Part shown: piece after piece, positions 7,590-15,400 of the stretch
Layout: every line of letters starts with the position of its first letter
Numbering within the stretch: the stretch's first letter is position 1
From: UBA1240 sp045599185
Lineage (GTDB): Bacteria; Spirochaetota; Spirochaetia; Treponematales; Treponemataceae
Assembly (NCBI GenBank): GCA_045599185.1
Contig: JAZRVO010000028.1
Location: 21,479-85,478 of the forward strand
Direction: 5' to 3'
DNA length: 64,000 nucleotides
Notes under the pieces: generated by a model
Seen by the model: only the letters and a program-made list of their open reading frames with translations
Databases searched by the model: none
Told to the model about the DNA's origin: nothing
Translations under genes and position numbers: made by a program

Positions 7590-7620
7590 AAAAAAAAGAC
7601 TGTACGATTTGTACAGTCTT
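7590..7620 (-). terminator. Terminator of tRNA-Met
   Basis: On the minus strand AAGACTGTAC pairs with GTACAGTCTT around a 5-nt loop, followed by eight T residues. Confidence 0.85.
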
Positions 7621-7622
7621 AG

Positions 7623-7695
7623 TAGCGGCAATGGGACTTGAACCTATGACCTGCCGGATATGAGCCGGATGCTCTACCTGCTGAGCTATGCCGCC
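7623..7695 (-). tRNA. tRNA-Met (CAT)
   Basis: 73 nt on the minus strand, cloverleaf intact: acceptor GGCGGCA/TGCCGCT, D arm with AGCTCAG, anticodon stem CCGG/CCGG with CAT, T arm GGTTCAAGTCC, discriminator A. The CAT anticodon leaves tRNA-Ile(k2CAU) formally possible, but the GGCGGCATAGCTCAG 5' half is typical of elongator Met. CCA is not encoded. The first pair is a G-U wobble. Confidence 0.92.
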
Positions 7696-7707
7696 GTGAT
7701 GTTTAAT

Positions 7708-7736
7708 ATAATATGGAATAGTAAAAAAAAAGTCAA
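7708..7736 (-). promoter_or_regulatory. Promoter of tRNA-Met
   Basis: Minus strand TTGACT (7731-7736), 17-bp spacer, TATTAT (7708-7713), about 12 bp before the tRNA. Confidence 0.75.
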
Positions 7737-7942
7737 TTACTTCTGAAAAAATTTAATATTTTTTTCAGTTTTTTTACTGCTTCCAAAAGTTTCAGGTATT
7801 TCAAAAAAAACCGGCCGTTTTTCAGTAATATTCCCTATTTTTTCACTTTAACGTTGACAGCGTCACAAGGCTATAATAAACTGTTTCTTTCTTGCAATAG
7901 AAAAAATCAACAGGCGAGTTTAAATATCAACAGGAGAATTTT

Positions 7943-8893
7943 ATGGCAGCAAAAATTCCATCACAGTTCAAAGGCCGGTCACTGCCTAACTGGATTGACT
8001 ACACACCGGAAGAAATTCAGCAGTTTCTGGATTTGGCAATTGAACTAAAAGAAGAAAAAAAACGCGGTGAAATAAATCAGCGCTTTATTGGCAAAACCAT
8101 TGCCTTAATTTTTGAAAAACGTTCAACACGCACACGCTGTTCTTTTGAAACAGGATTTGGCGAAGAAGGCGGTCATCCCGTATTCCTTTCAACCCAGGAC
8201 ATTCAGCTTGGCGGAAAAGAATCGGTAGAAGACACTGCACGTGTTTTGGGCCGCATGTTTTCGGCAATTGAATTCAGGGGTTTTAAGCAGGAACACGTAG
8301 AAAAACTTGCTGAATATTCAGGCGTGCCGGTAATTAACGGACTTACTGACGATTTTCACCCTACGCAGGCACTTGCCGACATCATGACCCTTCAGGAAAA
8401 TTTCGGTCATTTGAAAGGTCTGCACCTTGTTTTTGCTGGCGACGGCCGCAACAACGTTGCACGTTCGCTTATGCTTATATGTGCAAAAATGGGCATTAAC
8501 TTTACCATTTTTTCACCAAAAGAATTGTACCCTGACACGCAAATTCAGGAGATTTGCAAACCTTTTGCTGAAAAATCTGGCGCTAAAATTACAATTTGCG
8601 ATAATATTTCGCTTGTAAAAGGGGCAGATGCGATTTATACTGATGTATGGGTTTCCATGGGAGAAGAATCTCTTAAGGAAAGCCGCTGTGCTCTGCTTGC
8701 ACCGTTCCAGGTAAACGAAGAAATGATACAAAAGGCCGGAAATAAAGATTGTATCTTTTTGCACTGTTTGCCCGCGGTTAAGGGTGAGGAAGTTACCGCT
8801 GACGTAATTGAGGGAAACCGAAGCAAGGTTTGGGATCAGGCAGAAAACAGAAAATACACCATCAAAGCTATTATGCTAGCCCTTATAGCTTAA
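7943..8893 (+). CDS. argF: Ornithine carbamoyltransferase
   Basis: The 316-residue protein is full length for the family. It catalyses carbamoyl phosphate plus L-ornithine to citrulline in arginine synthesis (or the reverse in the arginine deiminase pathway). Signature motifs are all present: carbamoyl-phosphate loop STRTR (61-65), HPTQ (139-142) and the ornithine-side HCLP (274-277). No other arc or arg gene adjoins it, so anabolic versus catabolic use cannot be told from context. AGGAGAA precedes the ATG. TTGACA (7854) and TATAAT (7872) lie upstream but only 12 bp apart, so they are not a conventional pair. The next gene starts 11 bp after the stop and its Shine-Dalgarno overlaps this stop codon. 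Confidence 0.95.
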   Translation: MAAKIPSQFKGRSLPNWIDYTPEEIQQFLDLAIELKEEKKRGEINQRFIGKTIALIFEKRSTRTRCSFETGFGEEGGHPVFLSTQDIQLGGKESVEDTARVLGRMFSAIEFRGFKQEHVEKLAEYSGVPVINGLTDDFHPTQALADIMTLQENFGHLKGLHLVFAGDGRNNVARSLMLICAKMGINFTIFSPKELYPDTQIQEICKPFAEKSGAKITICDNISLVKGADAIYTDVWVSMGEESLKESRCALLAPFQVNEEMIQKAGNKDCIFLHCLPAVKGEEVTADVIEGNRSKVWDQAENRKYTIKAIMLALIA

Positions 8894-8904
8894 GGAGTCG
8901 TAAG

Positions 8905-9315
8905 ATGAAAAAGACCATCTCTTTGCTGGTATTATTGTGCCTTTGTGTAGCTTCTGTATTTGCGTTTACAAACGAATCTGAATACAGCTATACTTATGTA
9001 CCGCTTTCAAAGGTTTACAACTGTTCTGAAGGTTACGTAGCAATGTACACTTTGGACGGTTACAATGTTTCTACAACTTATTTGCCTGTTAAATGGTTTA
9101 TGTTTGGCGATACACGCGGTAAGCTTATCAACCTGCCGCACGACCTGCTGCCTTACATGACAATCGTTTACAAAAATGGTGAATTCCAGTACGTAACTCT
9201 TGCGGTTCCGCGCGATCCGTCAGATTCGTTCTGGGGTGTTTTGTCTCCAAATGTAAATGTTGACGGCAAGTTCAACATTGAACAGCCGGTAGTTCCGGTT
9301 TTCAGCAAAAACTAA
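8905..9315 (+). CDS. Small secreted hypothetical protein
   Basis: 136 residues with a clear signal peptide (MKKTISLLVLLCLCVASVFA, cleavage near residue 20). The mature part is rich in Tyr, Val and Pro with no Cys after the signal apart from one, and suggests a small beta-rich periplasmic protein; I do not recognise a family. ATG 8905 is chosen for AAGGAG 7 bp upstream; the Shine-Dalgarno overlaps the argF stop, so the two are co-transcribed although functionally unrelated as far as can be seen. A terminator follows. Confidence 0.85.
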   Translation: MKKTISLLVLLCLCVASVFAFTNESEYSYTYVPLSKVYNCSEGYVAMYTLDGYNVSTTYLPVKWFMFGDTRGKLINLPHDLLPYMTIVYKNGEFQYVTLAVPRDPSDSFWGVLSPNVNVDGKFNIEQPVVPVFSKN

Positions 9316-9331
9316 CTTTTTCTGATAAAAA

Positions 9332-9358
9332 AGCAGCCGCTTTCTGGCTGCTTTTTTG
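9332..9358 (+). terminator. Terminator of the argF operon
   Basis: AGCAGCC pairs with GGCTGCT around a 7-nt loop, then six T residues. Confidence 0.9.
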
Positions 9359-9499
9359 TTTTTAAAAGAAGAAAAAAAACAGAAATATTTCCGCACATTC
9401 AAATAATTCAATTGAAAAAAGCGTTGCAAGCATGAAGAAACCCGGCAAGCAAAAACAACCGGTACGAGTGCAGCGCAAGTAGTTTACAATTTTCTGCAA

Positions 9500-10495
9500 A
9501 TGTTTCACTATAACAGCATGTTAACAAACGAAGATATTGAAAATTTTAAAACATTCACACAGAAATTTGATTCATTTATTGTAATTGGCCACAAGGAACC
9601 AGACGGCGACTGCATTTCCAGCAGCCTGGGGCTGGCAGAACTTCTGCGCAAAATGGGCAAAAAAGTTGAAGTGCTTTCAGCCGGACCTTTTAAGCGCACT
9701 GAAACAAAAAAATATCAGGATTTTTTTGCAGATTCATTAAAAGCAAATCAGGATTACAGCAAATTCGGAATGTTCATTGTAGACTGTTCCAACAAAAGCC
9801 GGATTGGCGAAATTGACGCTGCACAGCTTGAAATACCGGTATTTGTAATTGACCACCACAAAACCGCGCAGAACACCGGCAGCAACTGCATAATTCATCC
9901 CGAATCACCGGCGGCGGTTTACCTTGTTCAGCAGCTTTTTGAAGCCATTTGCGGCGAAGTTACCGAAGAAATTGCGCCAGTTCTGTTTTTCGGTCTGTGC
10001 ACCGATACAGGCTTTTTCAGGTTTCTGGAAGAAGACAGCGCAGAAATTTTTATGGCAGTATCGCGCCTTGTGGCAAAAGGTGCAAGTCCTAAAAAAACCT
10101 ACAATCACATGACAGGCGGCAAGGCGTTTTCTACGCGCAAACTGCTTGGCCTGCTTTTAAACCATGCCCAAAGCTATTTTAACGGCCGGCTTATCATCAC
10201 CTACGAAAAGCAGGAAGACACTGCCCTGTTTGGCCAGAACGGCCGGGATTCGGACATGCTGTATCAGGCTTTAACCAGCGTTGAAGGCGTTGAAGCCGTT
10301 GTAAACATTAAGCAGGAAACGGAAACTGAATGCACCGCTGGTCTGCGCTCGATTGACAGCGTTGACGTAAGCAAGGTTGCATCTGTTTTTGGCGGCGGTG
10401 GTCACAAAAATGCGGCCGGTTTAAGCACCGAAATTAAAGTGCAGGATTTTATACCAAAACTGGTAGAAGAATTTGCAAAAATATTTGAAAAATAG
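9500..10495 (+). CDS. DHH-family phosphoesterase (NrnA-like oligoribonuclease/pAp phosphatase)
   Basis: The 331-residue protein has the DHH domain motifs: GHKEPDGDC (His31, Asp35, Asp37), a second Asp in IVDCSNKS, the DHHK triad, and FFGLCTDTGFF; the C-terminal DHHA1 domain carries GGGGHKNAAG. This arrangement is that of NrnA, which degrades nanoRNA and 3'-phosphoadenosine-5'-phosphate with Mn2+. In an organism with c-di-GMP turnover (see HD-GYP and EAL proteins in this window) such enzymes may also clear pGpG; that is inference. ATG 9500 and ATG 9518 are both possible; neither has a Shine-Dalgarno, and TACAAT at 9485-9490 would start RNA close to 9497. Confidence 0.85.
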   Translation: MFHYNSMLTNEDIENFKTFTQKFDSFIVIGHKEPDGDCISSSLGLAELLRKMGKKVEVLSAGPFKRTETKKYQDFFADSLKANQDYSKFGMFIVDCSNKSRIGEIDAAQLEIPVFVIDHHKTAQNTGSNCIIHPESPAAVYLVQQLFEAICGEVTEEIAPVLFFGLCTDTGFFRFLEEDSAEIFMAVSRLVAKGASPKKTYNHMTGGKAFSTRKLLGLLLNHAQSYFNGRLIITYEKQEDTALFGQNGRDSDMLYQALTSVEGVEAVVNIKQETETECTAGLRSIDSVDVSKVASVFGGGGHKNAAGLSTEIKVQDFIPKLVEEFAKIFEK

Positions 10496-10561
10496 CAGTT
10501 CCGCTGTTTTAAGCGCATTTTTAAAATTATTCAATTTACAGAAAATTACAGAAAATCATAC

Positions 10562-10628
10562 AAAACAGGCAAACTGCAAAAAGAACGCATCCATCTGTCA
10601 GTTCTTTTTGCAGTTTGCCTGTTTTTTT
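10562..10628 (+). terminator. Long perfect-stem terminator after the DHH gene
   Basis: A perfect 25-bp stem (10562-10586 with 10601-10625), 14-nt loop, and a T tract. The right arm (GCAGTTTGCC-GTTTT) is partly repeated again at about 10698-10718 inside repeat copy E. Confidence 0.85.
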
Positions 10629-10641
10629 ATTCGCGCCTAAT

Positions 10642-10710
10642 GCGTCATTCCAAATAATAAATTGTCATTCCGAACACGTTTCGGAATCCGCGGCTTTTGC
10701 AGTTTGCCCG
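10642..10710 (+). repeat. Dispersed intergenic repeat, copy E
   Basis: GCGTCATTCC, then a full GTCATTCCGAACACG/TTTCGGAATC hairpin, like copy A. Confidence 0.7.
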
Positions 10711-11042
10711 TTTTTTTTACAAACGCCGGCGTTCCTGTTCTGAAAATATTTTAAACCATTACTATTTTTTCTTATTTTTTTGCAAATAAAAAGTTTTTTT
10801 AATTTCAGTTTTTATACAAAAGATAAGAAAAATAGAAATTTTCTGTCTTTGCACGCCCAAAAGCAAAAAATATTTAAAACCACCAGTATCAATTTTAAAA
10901 GCACAATTACAATTTTCAATTTTGGGCTAACTTAAAAATTAGAACTTTTTAATATTATGCACATTTTTGGCAAACAAAATTCGCTTTTTTTGAGAATTTG
11001 GAATAAACGTTAACCTTCAAATAGGCAAAGCGGAACAGGCAC

Positions 11043-11058
11043 TGGCATATAATTTGCA
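11043..11058 (+). promoter_or_regulatory. Candidate sigma-54 promoter
   Basis: TGGCAT-N5-TTGCA with GG at 11044-11045 and GC at 11056-11057, the exact 12-bp -24/-12 spacing of RpoN promoters. No suitable -35 exists for the overlapping TATAAT-like sequence, which makes sigma-54 the better reading. It precedes the TTG-start gene at 11094. Confidence 0.5.
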
Positions 11059-11093
11059 ATATCAGTTTTCAACGCCACTTTAAGGAGAAAATT

Positions 11094-12050
11094 TTGAAAA
11101 CTGATAACAACCAGTACAAAAAGCATCCGTCAAATTTCAGTTACTTCAGCATGAAGGAATGCGTTTTTGACTGTCCTGAAGCCGAAAACAAAATATCATT
11201 CCAGGCAGAAAAAAAAGCCCGGCAGGAACTGAACCAGATGGAAGCAAAAGGTCTGAACGCGGATGATTTAACTTACTTTGTGTACAGGAATTACAAAGCA
11301 TTCGGGCTTGAAATTATGGACGAAGACGCAAGGTACAACTTCATACTTGACTTGCGTTCGGTAATGGAAAAAATTTGCCGTGACTACAACCCGGAAGAAA
11401 GCCAGCTTTTTCATTACCTTAAATGCTGCATAAAACTGCGGCAGCGGAACGAAAACAGAAAGCTTGCCAGAATTGCCGCAAAGGAAAGCGCGGTTATGTT
11501 TGACAGCGGAAACGACCTGATTATCAAGGAAACCGCAGACCCTTACCAGAGCTTTTACACTCAGATTGAAAAAGAAACTTTTGCAATTCCCAAAAATCTG
11601 GACGAAAAAACCATAAAGCGCCTGCCTTCCCTCGCCTTAAAATCTTCCTGGTACTTAACCGACGAAATAATTGAAAAACTTTGCATAATTTGCAGTCTTG
11701 AAAAAGAAAAATTCATAAAAATTGTAGAAAAACTAAACCAGAAAATTGAAAAAAGAATAATGTACACTGAAAAATATTCAAGACAGCTTATTTCTGTTTA
11801 CAGCAAACAGCTAAGCTACCAGTACGAACTGCAAAAACTTACCTGTGACAATTCGCCCTACAAAACCGGCCTGAAAAAGCGCCTTAAAAATCGCATGAAA
11901 ACATGGAAAAAATTCGATTTGTACAAAAAAGGCCTGCGGATTTCTACGCCGGTGCAGCTTATTGCAGAAGCTTTGAACCGGCCAGTGAACGAAATAGAAA
12001 ATGATTTACGCTATTTTAAGCGCAACATTGAAAAGTTCATGCACAGCTGA
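11094..12050 (+). CDS. Hypothetical protein, possibly nucleic-acid-binding
   Basis: 318 residues, soluble, rich in Lys, Glu and Leu, with no signal peptide. I do not recognise a family. The middle has helical segments; the C-terminus (residues 262-318) is strongly basic (GLKKRLKNRMKTWKKF) and ends in a segment that could be a helix-turn-helix (TPVQLIAEALNRPVNEIEND). It begins with TTG; AAGGAG sits 6 bp upstream and no nearby ATG is available. A sigma-54-like promoter lies 36 bp upstream, which would make it RpoN controlled if the organism has RpoN. Function unknown; a regulator is only a guess. Confidence 0.75.
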   Translation: MKTDNNQYKKHPSNFSYFSMKECVFDCPEAENKISFQAEKKARQELNQMEAKGLNADDLTYFVYRNYKAFGLEIMDEDARYNFILDLRSVMEKICRDYNPEESQLFHYLKCCIKLRQRNENRKLARIAAKESAVMFDSGNDLIIKETADPYQSFYTQIEKETFAIPKNLDEKTIKRLPSLALKSSWYLTDEIIEKLCIICSLEKEKFIKIVEKLNQKIEKRIMYTEKYSRQLISVYSKQLSYQYELQKLTCDNSPYKTGLKKRLKNRMKTWKKFDLYKKGLRISTPVQLIAEALNRPVNEIENDLRYFKRNIEKFMHS

Positions 12051-12161
12051 AATGCTGCCGCATTTTTGTTTAAGGCCGAAGCTGCCTCTGTCATTTTTCT
12101 GCTTTTCAAATTATTTCTGCCAAAGAAAAAATTGAAAAAAACAGCGCATTCAGCCTTAAGG

Positions 12162-12190
12162 TTGCCTATAAAGCAAAAAATCGCTATATT
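12162..12190 (+). promoter_or_regulatory. Promoter of rdgB, leaderless configuration
   Basis: TTGCCT (12162-12167), 17 bp, TATATT (12185-12190). The start ATG is at 12197, exactly where transcription would begin. No Shine-Dalgarno is present. Confidence 0.55.
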
Positions 12191-12196
12191 TCTGCC

Positions 12197-12826
12197 ATGA
12201 AATTATTTTTTGCATCTGGAAACAGACACAAGCAGGCAGAAGTTGCAAAACTTTTTCCCAAGCACGAAGTTTTAATTCCTGCCGACATTGGCATTGATTT
12301 TGATCCTGAAGAAACAGGCAGCAGTTTTGTAGAAAACAGCCTTATAAAGGCAAAGGCGCTTTACGACATTGTTAAAGTGCCCGTCATTGCCGATGATTCC
12401 GGCATTTGCGTTGACGCCCTGAACGGCGCGCCGGGTATTTTTTCGGCACGGTACGCAGGCATTGACGACCCGACAGGCAAAATGCACGGCGAAAAACTTA
12501 CTGCGCCGGAGCGCAATCGCCTGCTTTTGGAACACGTGGAAAAAACTACTGCTGCTTCAAATGAAGAAGGCAAAGCGCGCAGCTGCCGTTTTGTTTGTGC
12601 CATGGTTTTGTACCTTGGCCGCGACAGGTTTTATGCCGTGCAGGAAACCATTGAAGGCGAACTTGTAAAAAGCATTGAAAACGCAGACGGCGTAAACGGC
12701 TTTGGATACGACCCGATTTTTTACCTGCCCGAATACGGCAAAACCGTTGCCCAGCTTAGCGACGAGGAAAAAAATGCCATAAGCCACCGGGGCAAGGCTG
12801 CAAAGAAAATTGCAGAACTGCTTTAG
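12197..12826 (+). CDS. rdgB: Non-canonical purine NTP pyrophosphatase (RdgB/HAM1)
   Basis: 209 residues, full length. It hydrolyses dITP, ITP and XTP to the monophosphate and so keeps deaminated purines out of DNA and RNA. Motifs: the N-terminal FASGNRHKQAEV (phosphate-binding SxNxxK type), IADDSGICVDALNGAPGIFSARYAG split around Asp residues that bind Mg2+, and the C-terminal GFGYDPIFY and SHRGKA. The ATG is preceded by a -10 hexamer but not a Shine-Dalgarno, so the mRNA is probably leaderless. A terminator follows at 12891. Confidence 0.95.
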   Translation: MKLFFASGNRHKQAEVAKLFPKHEVLIPADIGIDFDPEETGSSFVENSLIKAKALYDIVKVPVIADDSGICVDALNGAPGIFSARYAGIDDPTGKMHGEKLTAPERNRLLLEHVEKTTAASNEEGKARSCRFVCAMVLYLGRDRFYAVQETIEGELVKSIENADGVNGFGYDPIFYLPEYGKTVAQLSDEEKNAISHRGKAAKKIAELL

Positions 12827-12890
12827 TTGTTTAATTGCAAGCAAATAGCACAGCTAAATTGAAACTTTTCAAAGGCCGGAACACGGCATG

Positions 12891-12930
12891 AACCGCAGGA
12901 AAATCATCAGAATTTCCTGCGGTTTTTTAT
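12891..12930 (+). terminator. Terminator after rdgB
   Basis: AACCGCAGGAAAT pairs with ATTTCCTGCGGTT around a short loop, followed by a T-rich tract. Confidence 0.85.
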
Positions 12931-13074
12931 TTTAAGGCTTTCTAAAAACATAGGTACGGCGGCGGTAAAAGCCTTAAAAAATCAGCACAAATTGAAATGG
13001 CCGGGTTTTCTGGGGCATTCGGAAAAAAATTAAAATTATTTAATATTTTTTTTCATTTTTTTTAAAAATTTTAG

Positions 13075-13102
13075 TAATTAAATTTCAAGGTGGTGCCGAA
13101 CT
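13075..13102 (+). promoter_or_regulatory. Candidate sigma-28 (FliA) promoter of flaB1
   Basis: TAAT (13075-13078), 16 bp, GCCGAACT (13095-13102), compared with the FliA consensus TAAA-N15-GCCGATAA. The -10 matches 6 of 8. This would give a leader of about 160 nt. Confidence 0.45.
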
Positions 13103-13164
13103 TAATAAGTGAGAGCTAATGACGTGCTGCACTTCGTAGAAGTCAACAGTACGCAGAGGTTCCA

Positions 13165-13218
13165 TGTACAAAAACAGGTAACGATAGCCTTGTACTCTAC
13201 TTCGCCTGTTTTTGTACA
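13165..13218 (+). promoter_or_regulatory. Long hairpin in the flaB1 leader
   Basis: Perfect 14-bp arms TGTACAAAAACAGG (13165-13178) and CCTGTTTTTGTACA (13205-13218), 26-nt loop. It lies within the 5' untranslated region and is not followed by a T run, so it is probably an mRNA stability or folding element. Confidence 0.6.
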
Positions 13219-13227
13219 AAACCCACC

Positions 13228-13264
13228 AGACGGAACGGATTCTGTCTAATATCTTCCATGGAGG
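13228..13264 (+). promoter_or_regulatory. Two CsrA-type binding sites in the flaB1 leader
   Basis: An 8-bp hairpin (13228-13247, one G-U pair) presents CGGA in its loop within AACGGA. A second AUGGA (13258-13262) overlaps the Shine-Dalgarno GGAGG. The GGA cores are 23 nt apart. This is the standard two-site CsrA repression layout. Confidence 0.65.
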
Positions 13265-13270
13265 AAACTT

Positions 13271-14131
13271 ATGGTCATCAACCACAACATGTCGGCTATG
13301 TATTCACACCGCGTACTTGGTATCAGCAATGATAACGTACAGAAGAATATGGAAAAACTCTCATCAGGTATGAGAATCAATCGTGCAGGCGACGACGCTT
13401 CAGGACTTGCAGTATCTGAAAAGATGCGCGCACAGATCCGCGGTTTGAACCGTGCTTCAGCTAACGCCTCTGACGGTATCAGCTTCATCCAGACAACAGA
13501 AGGTTATTTGAATGAAACAACTGAAATCTTACAGAGACTTCGCGAACTTTCAGTTCAATCAGCTAACGGCATCTATACCGCTGAAGACCGCATGCAGATT
13601 CAGGTTGAAGTTTCTCAGCTTGTTGCAGAAGTAGACCGCATTGCCAGCCAGGCACAGTTCAACGGAATGAACCTTCTTACAGGTCGTTTCGCACGTGCTA
13701 CAGGTGAAAATGCTGTTACAGCTTCTATGTGGTTCCATATCGGCGCTAACATGGATCAGAGAATCAAAGTATACATCGGTACTATGACTGCTTCTGCTCT
13801 TGGTGTTCGCGAAATCGGTAGTGAAGCTGTTCTTAGCCTCGAAACTCCGGATGATGCCAACCGCGCAATCAACACACTTGATGAAGCATTGAAAAAGGTA
13901 AACAAACAGAGAGCAGATCTCGGTGCTTACCAGAACCGTTTGGAACATGCAGTACGTGGCATTGACAATACTGCTGAAAACCTCCAGGCATCTGAATCTC
14001 GTATCCGCGATACAGATATGGCTGCTCAGATGGTTGACTTTACCAAGAATCAGGTTCTTACACAGGCTGGAACTGCTATGTTGGCACAGGCTAACAGCAA
14101 TTCTCAGAATGTACTCTCACTGCTTAGATAG
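13271..14131 (+). CDS. flaB: Flagellin FlaB core filament protein, first copy
   Basis: 286 residues with the conserved flagellin N-terminal D0/D1 domain (MVINHNMSAMYSHRVLGIS, KLSSGMRINRAGDDASGLA) and C-terminal D1/D0 (NRLEHAVRGIDNTAENLQ, ESRIRDTDMAAQMVDF, ending NVLSLLR). The variable middle is short, as in spirochaete FlaB. It polymerises into the core of the periplasmic flagellar filament; no signal peptide is expected because it leaves through the flagellar type III export system. GGAGG lies 7 bp before the ATG and overlaps a CsrA-type site. The leader of about 160 nt contains a strong hairpin. A second flaB copy follows 300 bp downstream with its own structured leader. Confidence 0.96.
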   Translation: MVINHNMSAMYSHRVLGISNDNVQKNMEKLSSGMRINRAGDDASGLAVSEKMRAQIRGLNRASANASDGISFIQTTEGYLNETTEILQRLRELSVQSANGIYTAEDRMQIQVEVSQLVAEVDRIASQAQFNGMNLLTGRFARATGENAVTASMWFHIGANMDQRIKVYIGTMTASALGVREIGSEAVLSLETPDDANRAINTLDEALKKVNKQRADLGAYQNRLEHAVRGIDNTAENLQASESRIRDTDMAAQMVDFTKNQVLTQAGTAMLAQANSNSQNVLSLLR

Positions 14132-14145
14132 TGTAATATAATGGT

Positions 14146-14213
14146 GTAAAATGCTTTTCAAAAGTATTTTACAAAGAAGCCTTTATGTGTTAAATTTAAC
14201 GCATAAAGGCTTC
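14146..14213 (+). terminator. Double hairpin after flaB1
   Basis: Two consecutive stems: 14146-14172 (GTAAAATGCTTTT with AAAAGTATTTTAC, one mismatch) and 14176-14213 (GAAGCCTTTATG..CATAAAGGCTTC, 19 bp with one mismatch). A U tract is weak, so they may stabilise the 3' end or terminate partially. Confidence 0.6.
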
Positions 14214-14281
14214 CCATTATATTTATGCCTGTTTTAGAGGGCATAGTTGATCTTTGAAAAACACCCCCGTGGTGTGTGTAG

Positions 14282-14366
14282 ACAGCAGGAACAGAAATTG
14301 TACGCAGTTTCTGTTTCTGCTGTATGAGTCTAAAACAAAATGGAAGAGGCGCAAAGCTTCCATTTT
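14282..14366 (+). promoter_or_regulatory. Two hairpins in the flaB2 leader
   Basis: 16-bp arms 14282-14297 and 14308-14323 (one G-U type mismatch), then AAAATGGAAG (14337-14346) with CTTCCATTTT (14357-14366). No T run follows either. They lie between the flaB1 terminator and the CsrA-type hairpin. Confidence 0.55.
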
Positions 14367-14385
14367 GCTCACTACATGCACAGAC

Positions 14386-14425
14386 CGAAAGCATGGAATG
14401 CTTTCGCTACGTAAACACACGGAGG
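14386..14425 (+). promoter_or_regulatory. Two CsrA-type binding sites in the flaB2 leader
   Basis: A perfect 9-bp hairpin CGAAAGCAT-GGA-ATGCTTTCG (14386-14406) exposes GGA within AUGGA. A second ACGGA (14419-14423) overlaps the Shine-Dalgarno GGAGGG. The GGA cores are 26 nt apart, parallel to the flaB1 leader although the surrounding sequences differ. Confidence 0.7.
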
Positions 14426-14434
14426 GTTATTCTT

Positions 14435-15292
14435 ATGGTAATTAATCACAACATGACTTCAATGTATGCTAACCGCGTTTTAGGTATTTCTAACGATGCA
14501 GTTCAGAAAGACATTGAAAAGCTCAGTTCAGGAATGAAAATAAACAGAGCAGGCGATGACGCTTCTGGTCTTGCAGTATCAGAAAAATTGCGTGCTCAGG
14601 TTCGTGGTTTGAATCAGGCTAACCGCAACATTCAGAATGGTATCAGCTTCATTCAGACAACTGAAGGATATTTGCAGGAAACTACAGATGTTCTGCAGCG
14701 CATTCGCGAACTTTCAGTTCAGGCAGCAAACGGTATTTACACAGATGAAGACCGCATGCAGATTCAGGTTGAGGTTTCTCAGCTTGTTGCCGAAGTAGAC
14801 CGCATCGCAAGCCATGCTCAGTTCAACGGTATGAATCTTCTTACTGGTGGATTTGCTAATAACGATACAACACAGCGTTTCTTGCAGCTTCACGTTGGTG
14901 CAAACACTGACCAGAACGTTAAAGTATTTATCGGTACAATGACAGCTACAGCTCTTGGCTTGGCTGGATTTGACGGAGATTCAAACTCAATGATTTCTTT
15001 GGCCACAGCAGAAAGCGCAAATATGACCATTGGCACAATTGACAATGCTCTTAAAACTGTTAACAAACAGCGCGCTGACCTTGGCGCATTCCAGAACAGA
15101 TTTGAAACAGCATCACGCGGTGTAGCTATTGCTGCTGAAAATCTTACAGCTTCTGAATCACGCATTCGTGATACAGATATGGCTGCTCAGATGGTTGAAT
15201 TTACCAGAAACCAGATTCTTACTCAGTCTGGTACAGCAATGTTGGCACAGGCCAATACGCAGTCACAGAACGTATTGACTATTTTACGCTAA
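14435..15292 (+). CDS. flaB: Flagellin FlaB core filament protein, second copy
   Basis: 285 residues, homologous along its length to the first FlaB (same MVINHNM start, KLSSGMKINRAGDDASGLA, ESRIRDTDMAAQMVEF, NVLTILR end) but clearly diverged in the middle. Treponemes commonly encode two or three FlaB paralogues that co-assemble. The start at 14435 matches the first copy and has GGAGGG 8 bp upstream; the longer reading frame from 14324 passes through leader hairpins. The leader carries hairpins and a two-site CsrA pattern. I see no good sigma-28 promoter in 14215-14430, so read-through from flaB1 or an unrecognised promoter is likely. Confidence 0.96.
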   Translation: MVINHNMTSMYANRVLGISNDAVQKDIEKLSSGMKINRAGDDASGLAVSEKLRAQVRGLNQANRNIQNGISFIQTTEGYLQETTDVLQRIRELSVQAANGIYTDEDRMQIQVEVSQLVAEVDRIASHAQFNGMNLLTGGFANNDTTQRFLQLHVGANTDQNVKVFIGTMTATALGLAGFDGDSNSMISLATAESANMTIGTIDNALKTVNKQRADLGAFQNRFETASRGVAIAAENLTASESRIRDTDMAAQMVEFTRNQILTQSGTAMLAQANTQSQNVLTILR

Positions 15293-15347
15293 CATAGGTC
15301 GCATTAAAGAGACTTCTGGATGTCATCTTTTTAATGCTTTATTTGAT

Positions 15348-15375
15348 GCAGGAAGAAATGCGCCTTTCTTCCTGC
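15348..15375 (+). terminator. Hairpin between flaB2 and flaG
   Basis: GCAGGAAGAAA pairs with TTTCTTCCTGC, followed by CCTTTCTTT. It may attenuate read-through from flaB2 into flaG, lowering minor-component expression. Confidence 0.55.
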
Positions 15376-15400
15376 CCTTTCTTTATTAGGAGGCAAGCCC

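Larger units (their letters stand above)
10496..11042. other. Gene-free AT-rich region
   Basis: About 550 bp holding a very strong terminator, dispersed repeat copy E and about 300 bp of AT-rich DNA without coding signal before the sigma-54-like promoter at 11043. Confidence 0.6.

Noticed and set aside
7854..7877. TTGACA plus TATAAT as the argF promoter
   Set aside because: The hexamers are only 12 bp apart, too close for a sigma-70 pair; one may be used with another element, but I cannot say which.
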